Origin: Pseudomonas putida
Lineage (GTDB): Bacteria; Pseudomonadota; Gammaproteobacteria; Pseudomonadales; Pseudomonadaceae
Direction: 5' to 3'
DNA: 55,047 bases
NCBI RefSeq assembly: GCF_001941965.1
Contig: NZ_MKZO01000037.1
Span: 1-55,047 of the forward strand
Shown: positions 36,746 to 45,558 of the stretch, piece by piece
How positions within the stretch are numbered: position 1 is the first letter of the stretch
How the letters are laid out: the number at the start of each line of letters is the position of its first letter
Program-made: the position numbers and the translations under genes
Notes under the pieces: generated by a model
What the model was told of the DNA's origin: nothing
Seen by the model: the letters and a program-made list of their open reading frames with translations, nothing else
Databases searched by the model: none

Positions 36746-36765
36746 CCCGCGGGCGTACCCGCGGG
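36746..36765 (-). terminator. Perfect hairpin between tssC and hcp
   Basis: CCCGCGGG, four bases, CCCGCGGG: an 8-bp perfect GC stem in which each arm is itself a palindrome, followed on the minus strand by a C/T-rich stretch (TTCCCCTTCTTTTC). It could be a partial terminator or an mRNA-processing/stability element setting hcp levels. Confidence 0.5.
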
Positions 36766-36773
36766 AGCCGGGG

Positions 36774-38267
36774 TCAGGCAGCGACCGGTGGTGGCAGGGT
36801 AGCGACCAGGCGGATCGAGGCGGTCAGCTCTTCCAGCTGGAAGTGCGGCCGCAGGAACACCGTGGCCCGGTAGGCACCCGGCTTGCCGGCCACCTCGGTG
36901 ACGTCGATGCGCGCTTCGCGCAGCGGGTACTGGGCCTTGATGTCCTGGGGCGCGTTGTCGTTGACCAGCACGTAGTCGGCGATCCAGTTGTTCAGGTAGG
37001 TCTGCACGTTGTCGCGGGTCATGAAGCTGCCCACCTTGTCGCGCATGATCACCTTCAGGTAGTGAGCGAAGCGTGACGACGCCAGCACGTACGGCAGCAT
37101 TGAGGAGATGCGCGCGTTGGCGTTGGCCTCGTTGGTGTTGTAGGCGCGTGGCTTGTTGGTGGTCTGGCCGCCGAAGAACACCGCGGTGCCGGTGTTTTTC
37201 TTGTGGCACAGGGCGATGAAGCCGAGGTCGTTCAGCTCTTTCTCGCGGCGGTCGGTGATCGCTACTTCGGTCGGGCACTTCAGGGTCAGGTCGCCGGAGG
37301 CGGTCTTGAAGGTGTGCTGTGGCAGGTTGGTCAGCGCACCGCCACTTTCGGCGCCACGGATCGCCGCGCCCCAGCCGAACTTGGCATAGGCGTCGGTCAG
37401 GCGGCGGGCCAGGGCCCAGGCGGCATTGCCCCAGAGGTAGTGGCTGCCGTCGGCCTTGCTGACGTTCTCGCTGAAGTTCATGCCTTCCACCGGCAGGGTG
37501 TCCGGGCCGTAGGGCAGGCGCAGGAGGAAGCGCGGCAGGACCAGGGACACGTAGCGCGAGTCCTCGGTGTTGCGGAAATCACGCCATGGGCCCAGTTCCA
37601 GGCTTTCGAAGACCTTGGCCAGGTCCTTCGGTACGCCGAGGTCGTTGAACTGCTTCATGTCGAACAGCAGCGGGCTGGCCGCAGAAATGAACGGCGCATG
37701 GGCGGCTGCGGCGACTTCCGAGAGCTTGCCCAGCAGGGCAATATCCTGCGGGTGGCGACCGAAGTAGTAGTCACCCACCAGCACGCTGAACGGATGCCCG
37801 CCGAAGGTACCGTATTCGTCCTCGTAGATCTTCTTGAACAGGACGGTCTGGTCGAAATCGATGGCGCGGGTCAGGTCTTTCGTCAGGTCATCCTGGGAGA
37901 CGTTGAGCAGGCGCAGTTTCAGGCGGGTACTGGTCTCGGTGTTGCTGACCAGCATATGCAGGCCGCGCCAGGAGGATTCGAGCTTCTGGAAGGCCTCGTC
38001 GTGGAGGATTTCGTTGAGCTGGTCGCCGATCAAGCGGTCGATCTGCTCGATGCGGTTGTTGATCAGGGCGCGGGTGTCAGGGTCCTGGCCCTGGTTGACG
38101 GCGAGGGCCTTGTCGAGGACCTGGCTGGCGAACTCGGCGATCATGTTCTGGGCGTAGGTCTTCTGACTTTCGTCATGAACGATCTGGCCTTCCTTGATGA
38201 TCTTTTCCAGCAGGGTCAGGGTCTGGGTGCTGCCTTCGCTTTGGTTCTCGGTGCTGGACGCGGGCAT
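36774..38267 (-). CDS. tssC: Type VI sheath large subunit TssC (VipB)
   Basis: 497 residues. It contains the expected DKALAVNQGQDPDTRALINNR-type N-terminal helix text, LESSWRGLHMLVSNTETS, FGGHPFSVLVGDYYFGRHP, SPLLFDMKQFNDLGVPKDL, FLLRLPYGPD and EKELNDLGFIALCHKKNT, and ends with the LPPPVAA tail. With TssB it forms the contractile sheath. It lies 58 bases after tssB. Confidence 0.95.
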   Translation of the reverse strand: MPASSTENQSEGSTQTLTLLEKIIKEGQIVHDESQKTYAQNMIAEFASQVLDKALAVNQGQDPDTRALINNRIEQIDRLIGDQLNEILHDEAFQKLESSWRGLHMLVSNTETSTRLKLRLLNVSQDDLTKDLTRAIDFDQTVLFKKIYEDEYGTFGGHPFSVLVGDYYFGRHPQDIALLGKLSEVAAAAHAPFISAASPLLFDMKQFNDLGVPKDLAKVFESLELGPWRDFRNTEDSRYVSLVLPRFLLRLPYGPDTLPVEGMNFSENVSKADGSHYLWGNAAWALARRLTDAYAKFGWGAAIRGAESGGALTNLPQHTFKTASGDLTLKCPTEVAITDRREKELNDLGFIALCHKKNTGTAVFFGGQTTNKPRAYNTNEANANARISSMLPYVLASSRFAHYLKVIMRDKVGSFMTRDNVQTYLNNWIADYVLVNDNAPQDIKAQYPLREARIDVTEVAGKPGAYRATVFLRPHFQLEELTASIRLVATLPPPVAA

Positions 38268-38325
38268 GGTGAAGTCTCCGGGTGCAAAGGGAATGATCGG
38301 GCGTGCGAATCAGGCGTCGGACCGG

Positions 38326-38904
38326 TTACTCGGTCTTCGGCTCGGGGCTGTCGCCGGAATCCGCTGCGTCTTTCTGCTCATCCGGGGTTGCGTCGGTCTT
38401 GCCGGTGCTGGCGCCGGAGCCGGCGGCCTTGATCTCTTCGAGGTCCTTCTGGGTGCCAGCCAGGACTTCCTTGAGCAACTCGTCCAGGCGGTCGTTGCCG
38501 TCGAGCTTGGTCAGCAGATCGCGCAGGCGCTCGCGGGCTTCGAACAGCACCTTGAGGGCCTCGACCTTTTTCACCACGTTGACCGGGTCGAAGTCTTCGA
38601 TAGATTCGAATTGCAGCTTGGCGCTGAGAGGGGAGTTGCCACCGCTGAGGGTGTTCTTGACGTTGACGGTGACGCTGGGCTTGATCGAACTCAGGACCTG
38701 GTTGAAGTTGTCGCTGTCGATCTCGACGAAACGACGCTCGTTCAGCTTGTCCGGGTTGGGGGTGGCGCCGGAAAGGTCGGCGAGGATGCCCATGACCAGC
38801 GGCAGTTCCTTTTTCTCGATGGCGTTACCGGTTTCTACGTCATAAGTGATCTGCACGCGAGGCGGGCGGACCCGGTCCAGCTTGTGCTGAATACTCTCTT
38901 CCAT
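38326..38904 (-). CDS. tssB: Type VI sheath small subunit TssB (VipA)
   Basis: 192 residues. It opens MEESIQHKLDRVRPPRVQIT and has the characteristic KKELPLVMGILADLSG and ERRFVEIDSDNFNQVLSSI segments. The acidic low-complexity C-terminus (EEIKAAGSG...PEPKTE) is longer than usual. ATG 38904 is preferred over 38937 because GGAGT lies about nine bases upstream and family members start here. It is the first gene of the minus-strand operon. Confidence 0.94.
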   Translation of the reverse strand: MEESIQHKLDRVRPPRVQITYDVETGNAIEKKELPLVMGILADLSGATPNPDKLNERRFVEIDSDNFNQVLSSIKPSVTVNVKNTLSGGNSPLSAKLQFESIEDFDPVNVVKKVEALKVLFEARERLRDLLTKLDGNDRLDELLKEVLAGTQKDLEEIKAAGSGASTGKTDATPDEQKDAADSGDSPEPKTE

Positions 38905-39053
38905 AGTGGCTGACTCCGATGCAGAAGGCGGGCGCAATGCAACGGTTTCCCACTGATCGCATTCCCTTGCTTAGACCGCGGGCCGGACACACTCGCGTTG
39001 GAGGATCCTGTTTTCCGCAATCACCTCAATTCGTCATGGTGGCGAATTGGCAT

Positions 39054-39073
39054 GGATGCTATAACAGGCATCC
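39054..39073. promoter_or_regulatory. Inverted repeat around a -10-like box in the tssB/tssJ divergent region
   Basis: GGATGC, eight bases (TATAACAG), GCATCC. The TATAAC inside resembles a -10 element for tssJ, so a protein bound to the repeat could block or position polymerase. The divergent region 38905-39105 is 201 bases. No matching -35 element is clear. Confidence 0.35.
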
Positions 39074-39105
39074 GGAAATGCAAATAAAACTTTTCTTGGA
39101 TCATT

Positions 39106-39576
39106 ATGCGTCTTAAAAAGTTCATGTTTTTCAAGATTATGCTGGTACTTTTGGGCCTCGCCGGGATTGGCGGATGCGCATATTTTGGATCCAAGGTTAG
39201 TGTCGACGGAGTTACCCTCGATGTTGCTTTGCGTGCAAATGATGACTCGCCGATTGCGGTCGACTTTATTGCGGTCAACGATAATGATTTGCTGACAAAG
39301 TTGTCAGGACTGACAGCAAAACAATGGTTTGCAAGTCGCGATCAATATCAACGGGATTTTCGTCAATCTCTTTATGTCTGGGGCCTGGAACTGGTACCGG
39401 GTCAGTTGATTGAGTCGTCAACTTTCCCGCTTGATGGAAAACCTTCGGTGGGACTTCTGGCCTTTGCCAATTACCAGAGTGCGGGCGCCCATCGCCTGCG
39501 CCTGGAAGACCAGCGCAGCATTCGCTTGAAATTCGATGCGCGCGAGATGACCCTGCTCGACCAGAACCTGCGCTAA
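39106..39576 (+). CDS. tssJ: Type VI outer-membrane lipoprotein TssJ-like
   Basis: 156 residues. The lipoprotein signal peptide has lipobox LAGIGGC (acylated Cys24, Ala at +2, so sorted to the outer membrane), followed by a small beta domain (VSVDGVTLDVALRANDD, DQYQRDFRQSLYVWGLELVPG). Position, size and lipobox make it the TssJ that crowns the TssJLM membrane complex, although sequence similarity to other TssJ proteins is usually weak. Its first half is much more AT-rich than the rest of the operon. The ribosome site is weak. Confidence 0.75.
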   Translation: MRLKKFMFFKIMLVLLGLAGIGGCAYFGSKVSVDGVTLDVALRANDDSPIAVDFIAVNDNDLLTKLSGLTAKQWFASRDQYQRDFRQSLYVWGLELVPGQLIESSTFPLDGKPSVGLLAFANYQSAGAHRLRLEDQRSIRLKFDAREMTLLDQNLR

Positions 39577-39624
39577 GCACCCCGGGTGCGGCCAGATGCC
39601 AAATACAGGATGTCAAGGGAACCT

Positions 39625-40965
39625 ATGAGCGTGCGACCTGATGTGGTTTGCTGGTACGAAGGCATGCAACTGCTGCCCCAGCATTTTCAGTTGCAAGGGA
39701 TGCGGGCCGAAGCCATCGCCGCGCACCTGGCCCGGGCCGCCAATCCCTGGTTCTGGGGGGTGACGCAACTGTCCTGGGAGTTGCCTGCGCTGGTCGCCGG
39801 CAAGCTGCGCATCCTCAGCCTGGAAGCCACGTTGCCCGATGGCATGCCGATCAGCCTCGAGGCCGGTGAGGGCGGCCTGCCCGAGTTCGATCTGGCCGAG
39901 GTGGTCGCGGCTGCGCCGGATGCCGCCGTTACCTTGTACCTGGCGGTCAGTCCACTGTGGCAAGGCCAGCGCCTGCGTGCCCTGGACGGCCGCTGGCGCT
40001 CGGAACTCAGCGAGCCGGTGCCGAACCTCGACAACAACCTCGATGACGAGCGCATCACGGTGTGGAAACCCCATCCGCGGCTGGTCACCGATGCCAACAA
40101 GGCCGACACCGTGTGCCTGCCGCTGCTGCGCATCAGCAAGGCCGATGGTGGTTACCAGGTGATGAATGACTTCATTGCGCCGACGCCGCGCATCCTCCCC
40201 GAGTCGCCCCTGGGCCAGCGCGTCTTCCAGCTCTGCGCGATGATCCGCGAGAAATGCGTGTTCCTCGGCAAGCGCCTGCAGGCCGTGCAACTGGAGGGCG
40301 ATGCCGGCAGCGCCGACGACCTGCGCCGGCAATCGGCCGCGCTGTGGGCGCGCCTGCCGGAAATCGAGGGCGCCCTGAACAGCCGCATCGCCACGCCTCA
40401 GGGGCTGCATGGGCTGTTGCTGGGCATGGCCGGCAGCTGGTCGGTACTGGATCCGGCCAAGGGCGTGCCGGCCTTTGCGCCGCTGGATTTTCTCGATCTG
40501 TACCGCGGCTACAACGAAGTGCTGCGCTGGATGGAGCAGGTGCTGGGCAAGCTGCGCCTGGGCTATCGCAGCGTGCCGTTCGAGCAGAAAGGCAATGTCT
40601 ACGAGGTGCAGTTGCCCTCGACCGAAGCCAGCCAGACCCTGGTCATTGGCCTGCGCATGCCGGCCGGTTCGCCGGAGGAAGATGCCCGCCTGTGGCTGGG
40701 CCGCACCATCATCGCCACCGCCGCCCAGGTTGCCGAACTGGCGCGCCAGCGCCGTCCGGGCCTGGCGCAGAACCCCATGAGCCGCAAGGAGCAGGTGGCC
40801 TACGGGGTCGGCGACGATACCCGCCTGTTCGTGATCGAGGCCGAGGGTCCGGGCTTCGACCCGCAACTGCCGTTGCAGATCGTTTCCACCGGCTCGGGGG
40901 AGACCTTCCGGCCCTGGCAGATCGTTCTGCTGATCGACGACCACCACGAAGAACAAGACGCCTGA
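39625..40965 (+). CDS. tssK: Type VI baseplate protein TssK
   Basis: 446 residues. It opens MSVRPDVVCWYEGMQLLPQH, with the typical GM.L.PQHFQ motif, then FWGVTQLSWE, and a C-terminal domain with FFVV-like strands (LFVIEAEGPGFDPQLPLQ, RPWQIVLLIDDHHEE). It links the baseplate to the membrane complex. ATG 39625 follows AAGGGA; an in-frame ATG at 39586 lacks a ribosome site. Confidence 0.93.
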   Translation: MSVRPDVVCWYEGMQLLPQHFQLQGMRAEAIAAHLARAANPWFWGVTQLSWELPALVAGKLRILSLEATLPDGMPISLEAGEGGLPEFDLAEVVAAAPDAAVTLYLAVSPLWQGQRLRALDGRWRSELSEPVPNLDNNLDDERITVWKPHPRLVTDANKADTVCLPLLRISKADGGYQVMNDFIAPTPRILPESPLGQRVFQLCAMIREKCVFLGKRLQAVQLEGDAGSADDLRRQSAALWARLPEIEGALNSRIATPQGLHGLLLGMAGSWSVLDPAKGVPAFAPLDFLDLYRGYNEVLRWMEQVLGKLRLGYRSVPFEQKGNVYEVQLPSTEASQTLVIGLRMPAGSPEEDARLWLGRTIIATAAQVAELARQRRPGLAQNPMSRKEQVAYGVGDDTRLFVIEAEGPGFDPQLPLQIVSTGSGETFRPWQIVLLIDDHHEEQDA

Positions 40966-40981
40966 CACGGTAGGGAAGCCT

Positions 40982-41752
40982 ATGCCAGAAGGGATTGCCG
41001 TTTCGCGTTATCGCGGCGTGCAGGATGCGCCCCTGACCAGTGCCTTTCGCCAGGCCTGGCAGGAGTGGGCGCAGGCCTGGGACGAGCTGGACAAGCGCGG
41101 CCAGGACCACGACGCCCTGATCGACCAGGTGGTCGAGCTGTCGACTGCTGCTACCCGGCGCCTGTGGCGCACGGCCTTTGCCAGCGTCGGTGACTCGGCG
41201 CCGCTACAGATCAAGTCGATGGTCTATGCCTTCGTCGCCCTGGTCGACGAGACCCTGCTGTTCGCCGACTGGCCCGGCCAGCCGGCCTGGCAGGAGCGTC
41301 CGCTGGAACTGCGCCTGTACAGCAGCCGCCAGGCCGGCGACCGCCTGCCGGTGGAGATCAAGCGCCTGCTCGACGAGCAGGCGCCCACCAGCCAGGACCT
41401 GGGCAATGTCTACCTGCTGTGCATGATCCTCGGCTTCCACGGTCGCCTGCGTGGTCCCGCAGGTGAGGCGCTGCACGCCAAATGGCGGCATGCGCTGTTC
41501 AGCTTCACCCGCCAGCGCGACCCGGACTATGCCAATGTCAGCGCGCTGCTGGCCGAGCCGGCCAGTGTCCGTCCGCAGCAGTTGCCGCCTCGCGAATCCA
41601 TGGGCGACGGCCTGCGCCTGGGGCTGCTGATCCTTGGCGTGAGCCTGCTACTGATCGCGGCCGGGCATCTGTTCTGGCGTGATATCGGCCAGGAACTGGC
41701 GCCGGTGCTGCACCTGGCCACCCCGCATCAGGTCCAGGAGCCGATTTCATGA
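40982..41752 (+). CDS. tssL: Type VI membrane-complex protein TssL (DotU/IcmH-like)
   Basis: 256 residues. A cytoplasmic DotU domain (about 20-205: IKSMVYAFVALVDETLLFADWPG, LLCMILGFHGRLRG) is followed by a single C-terminal membrane helix (about 218-236, LGLLILGVSLLLIAAGHLFW) that anchors it in the inner membrane. There is no peptidoglycan-binding extension, so wall anchoring must come from another protein. The stop overlaps tssM by four bases. Confidence 0.92.
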   Translation: MPEGIAVSRYRGVQDAPLTSAFRQAWQEWAQAWDELDKRGQDHDALIDQVVELSTAATRRLWRTAFASVGDSAPLQIKSMVYAFVALVDETLLFADWPGQPAWQERPLELRLYSSRQAGDRLPVEIKRLLDEQAPTSQDLGNVYLLCMILGFHGRLRGPAGEALHAKWRHALFSFTRQRDPDYANVSALLAEPASVRPQQLPPRESMGDGLRLGLLILGVSLLLIAAGHLFWRDIGQELAPVLHLATPHQVQEPIS

Positions 41753-44700
41753 GTCTGTCCGTCGTGGCCTGGGTGGTCGGCATCCTTATTGTCCTGCTGC
41801 TGGTCGTGCTGCTGGCGCTGTGGCTGCGCAACCGCAATGGCGCGATGGTGCGCAGCTTCTACCTGGCGGTGCGCCAGATGGAACACGAGCAGGGCGTCAG
41901 CGATCGTTACCAGGCGCCGTGGCTGTTGATGCTCGGTGACGAGGTCGAGGGCAAGCGCCTGTGCGCCGACTGGAACCTCAATCCGGTGGACAAGCCGGCC
42001 TGGTTCGGCCGCTGGTGGGCGGACCCGAGCGGCGCGGTGCTGGTGGTACCGCAGGCGCTGTTCATGCCCGGTGAAGGGATGAAGCAGGCCAGTGGCTGGT
42101 GGAACCTGATCGGCCTGCTCCTGCGCCTGCGTTCACGGCGCCCGCTGGACGGGGTGATCTGGACCATCGCCGCCGCCGACCTGCTCGATGCCGACCGCGC
42201 CGCGACCCTGGGTCTCGACGCGCGCCGGCGCTTTATCGATCTGCTGCAACGCCTGGGCTGCAGCCTGCCGGTGTATGTGCTGGTCACCGGCATGGACGAA
42301 GTGCCGGGCTTCCAGGAACTGGCCCGGGCCTTGCCGGACACGGCGCGCAAACAGGCGCTGGGCTGGTCGTCACCGCATCCGGCGGATGCCGCCTGGCAGT
42401 CGCAGTGGACCGACGACGCGGTGGATGGCATCAGCCATGCGCTGTCCGAAGCGATCGTGCAGATGGGCACCCTGTCGGGGCAACTGAGCAACGACCTCGA
42501 TACCCTGCCGCAGCGGTTCGAAGGCATGCGGCGCAACCTGCAGATGCTCCTGTGGCCGGTGTTCCAGGGCAACACCCATGGCGAGGCGCCGGCCCTGCGC
42601 GGCCTGTACTTCACCGGCGCCCAGGCTTTGCCGGACGAGGCCGGGGCCTTGAGCGCGCTGGACCAGCCGCTGGTGCAGAACGTCTTCAGCCACGGCCTGT
42701 GGCAGCAGCGCATCAATGCCGAGCGCGGCCTGGCCCGGCCGATCCCGCGCCTGTTGCAACTGCGCCAGCGCTGGCAGCGGGTGGCGGCGGTGAGCGCGGC
42801 GCTGGTCGGGGTGGTCTGGGCCATTGCCATGGTCTGGGTCTGGCGCGATTCCCTGCGCGATGCCGGCGAGCTGTCGCGGCTGCTGCAGAACGCGCAGAAC
42901 GATTACATCGCCATCCCCGACGACAGTCACCGCCAGGAACTGACCCGGCACAACGTGCAGAGCTTCTGGAACGTGCTGGAGCGCGCACCGCGCTGGCACT
43001 TCACCTCGCTGGCCTATCCGACCTCGTGGTTCTCGTCGCTGGACGATGACATGGACCGGGTCCTGCAGCACACCGCCATGAGCCATATGCAGCAGCCGAT
43101 CCACGACCTGCTGCAGGCCGAGCTGCGCGATGTCCTGGCCATTGCCGAGGTCACCCGCCGCGCCGGCGCGCCCCAGGGCGGTGATCCGGCGCAATGGCCG
43201 AGTTACCTCAAGGCCCGCGAGCTGGTGCACAAGGTGCTGCGCCTGGAGCAGGCCGCCAGCCTCTACGGCCAGGCCCAGGCCAACCAGAAAACCCCGCTGG
43301 ACCAGTTGATCCCGCTGAGCAACCAGGCCCTGGACATGAACCTGAATGTCGGGACCCTGCCCAACGAGCGCTACTACAACCGCCTGCTGGTCAACCAGGG
43401 CATCAGCCCGCTCAAGCCGCTGGACCTGGCGTTGTATCGCAGCACTATCCAGGGCAATTTCAACCAGTTGATGGAAAACTGGCTGGGGCATTACTTCCGC
43501 ACCGACGGCTATGTGGTCTCGGCCGGTTACCTCAAGCTCTATCTCGACCGCCTGGAGAACGGCGCCGGGCAGACCCTGCGCGAGCTGGAGCATATGGATG
43601 CGCTGATCGAAGACCTGCAATCGGCCATCGACCTGACCAACTCCACCTGGAGCCGCGGCAAGGGCCAGGACCTGGTTGCCGGCTACGGCGACCTGCTGGA
43701 GAAGATCCGCCAGAGCAAGCTGCTTGGCCCGGCGATCGCCGACGAGACCGAGCGCCAGGCCGAGCAGATGCAGTACGCGTTCAAGGAGCAATGGATCGCC
43801 CAGGGCTCGTCGAGCCGCAACCTGCTGGTGCAGAACGCCGCCGGGCAACTGGCCCTGCAGGAGCGTATCGTCCATCTGCAAAGCGCCATCAACCTGTTGC
43901 TCAAGCGTGACTTCGTCGCCCGCGCCCTGCGCGAGGACGCGACGGGCGAGGCGACGCCGCTGAGTCATGTCGACAGCGAGGGCCTGCGCCTGGCCCAGAG
44001 CTATGCCGACAGCTACAAGCAGTACTCCCATGAGTCGCTGGCAGGCATTCCGCCGGTCTACCGCAATGCCCTGCTCAAGACGGCCGAAACGGTCGCGGGC
44101 GATGCTATGTGGGCCAGCCTCAATCGCCAGGCCGCCGACAGCGAGCTGCTGGGCACATCGACCTTCCAGGTGCGCCCCGACCAGGCCCTGGCGGTGCACC
44201 GCGCCTTGATCCAGCTGCAGCGGCCGGACCTGGCCAGCGGCCTGCAAAGCGCCCTCAACCAGAGCGCCCTGGCCGATATTTCCCAGGCGATCGACGCGGT
44301 GTTCCAGCAGCCGGTGTTCCGCGACCGTGCCGACATCCAGCAATGGGACGGCAGCAAGGACTTCGGCTTGCGCCTGTTCCGCGCGGTGGACGCACAGGAC
44401 CTGAAAGGCAGCCTGGACCAGCAGTTCGCCGTGATCACCGCGATCACCGAACAGGCGGCCCCGGCCAAGGACTGGTTGATGACCCAGTTGCCGAGCCTGA
44501 ACCTGACCGAGTCGGAGCTGGTCAGCCGTTTCAACTCGCTGGGTGAGGAGATGGTCAAGTACAAGGCGCAGAATCCGTCCAGCTCGCCGGCGCTGATCAC
44601 CCAGTTGATCGTGCGCGACTTCAACGACATGGACCAGGCCAGCTGCCTGAAGATCCTCGGCTCGGCCACCGCCCCCCATGCCAGCGGGCAACTGACCCAG

Positions 44701-45558
44701 CGCTGGGTCAGCCTGCAGCAGGCTGCCCTGCAGCGTTGCCAGTACCTGCAGCGGCAGAGCGTGGCCAGTGCCTGGAACGAGCTGGCCGGCTACTTCAACC
44801 AGTACCTGGCCGGGCGCTTCCCGTTCGCCGTTGACCGTCATGCCCCGGACGCCGATCCGGCGCGGGTCCAGTATTTCCTCACCCTGATCGACAACCGCCT
44901 GCCCCAGGCGCGGGATGGCCTTGGCCTGCTGAGCGTGCGCGAGCGTGCCGCGGCCGCTGAATTCCTCGACCGCATCGCCCTGGCGCGGCCGTGGCTGGGG
45001 GCGATGCTGGTGCGCGACAAGGCCGGGTTGTCCGGGATCGATATGGAAGTCACCTGGCGTACCGACCGTGACAGCGAGCGCGGAGCCGACCAGGTCATCG
45101 CCTGGAGCCTGGAAGCCGGCAATCGCCAGATCGTCTGGCCGGGGGATGACCAGGTCCTGCACTGGAGCCTGGGCCAGACCCTCAACCTGCGCCTGCGCTG
45201 GGCCCGTGACGGTACCCAGCGGCCGGTCAACGACCCGGTGCAGCAGCAACTGCATGTCAGTGGCCTGGAAGCCGAATGGCAATACCAGGGGCCGTGGGCG
45301 CTGTTGCGCATGATGGCGGCGCACAGCTCGCTGCTGCGCCAGCCGAACGTCGACTACACCGAATTCCCGCTGAGCCTGGAAGTGCCCGTGCACGCCCAGC
45401 CCGAAGAGGAAAACCAGACCCAGATGTTCCTGCGCCTGTCGCTGATGAGCCAGGGGGGCAAGGCCCCGCTGTCGATTCATCCGCTGCCGGTTCAGGCACC
45501 GCTGTCCCCCCTAGGCTACGCACCGCGTGGCGTGGCGATTTCAGGAGATTACCCATGA
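41749..45558 (+). CDS. tssM: Type VI membrane-complex protein TssM (IcmF-like)
   Basis: 1269 residues. One N-terminal membrane helix (about 5-26) precedes a cytoplasmic GTPase-like domain (about 30-340) and a second helix (about 345-365). The long periplasmic part includes the IcmF-related domain (LFRAVDAQDLKGSLDQQFAV region) and a C-terminal beta domain that binds TssJ. The P-loop position reads GDEVEGKR (about 63-70) instead of GxxxxGKS/T, so nucleotide binding is probably lost. Most TssM proteins have a two-helix hairpin at the N-terminus; here only one is clear. Confidence 0.92.
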   Translation: MSLSVVAWVVGILIVLLLVVLLALWLRNRNGAMVRSFYLAVRQMEHEQGVSDRYQAPWLLMLGDEVEGKRLCADWNLNPVDKPAWFGRWWADPSGAVLVVPQALFMPGEGMKQASGWWNLIGLLLRLRSRRPLDGVIWTIAAADLLDADRAATLGLDARRRFIDLLQRLGCSLPVYVLVTGMDEVPGFQELARALPDTARKQALGWSSPHPADAAWQSQWTDDAVDGISHALSEAIVQMGTLSGQLSNDLDTLPQRFEGMRRNLQMLLWPVFQGNTHGEAPALRGLYFTGAQALPDEAGALSALDQPLVQNVFSHGLWQQRINAERGLARPIPRLLQLRQRWQRVAAVSAALVGVVWAIAMVWVWRDSLRDAGELSRLLQNAQNDYIAIPDDSHRQELTRHNVQSFWNVLERAPRWHFTSLAYPTSWFSSLDDDMDRVLQHTAMSHMQQPIHDLLQAELRDVLAIAEVTRRAGAPQGGDPAQWPSYLKARELVHKVLRLEQAASLYGQAQANQKTPLDQLIPLSNQALDMNLNVGTLPNERYYNRLLVNQGISPLKPLDLALYRSTIQGNFNQLMENWLGHYFRTDGYVVSAGYLKLYLDRLENGAGQTLRELEHMDALIEDLQSAIDLTNSTWSRGKGQDLVAGYGDLLEKIRQSKLLGPAIADETERQAEQMQYAFKEQWIAQGSSSRNLLVQNAAGQLALQERIVHLQSAINLLLKRDFVARALREDATGEATPLSHVDSEGLRLAQSYADSYKQYSHESLAGIPPVYRNALLKTAETVAGDAMWASLNRQAADSELLGTSTFQVRPDQALAVHRALIQLQRPDLASGLQSALNQSALADISQAIDAVFQQPVFRDRADIQQWDGSKDFGLRLFRAVDAQDLKGSLDQQFAVITAITEQAAPAKDWLMTQLPSLNLTESELVSRFNSLGEEMVKYKAQNPSSSPALITQLIVRDFNDMDQASCLKILGSATAPHASGQLTQRWVSLQQAALQRCQYLQRQSVASAWNELAGYFNQYLAGRFPFAVDRHAPDADPARVQYFLTLIDNRLPQARDGLGLLSVRERAAAAEFLDRIALARPWLGAMLVRDKAGLSGIDMEVTWRTDRDSERGADQVIAWSLEAGNRQIVWPGDDQVLHWSLGQTLNLRLRWARDGTQRPVNDPVQQQLHVSGLEAEWQYQGPWALLRMMAAHSSLLRQPNVDYTEFPLSLEVPVHAQPEEENQTQMFLRLSLMSQGGKAPLSIHPLPVQAPLSPLGYAPRGVAISGDYP

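Noticed and set aside
38905..38975. Possible sigma-54 promoter for tssB (TGGGAA then TTGCA on the minus strand)
   Set aside because: The GG and GC elements are 10-11 bases apart instead of 12, and the -24 half is a poor match. A one-base error abolishes such promoters, so it was not listed as a feature.
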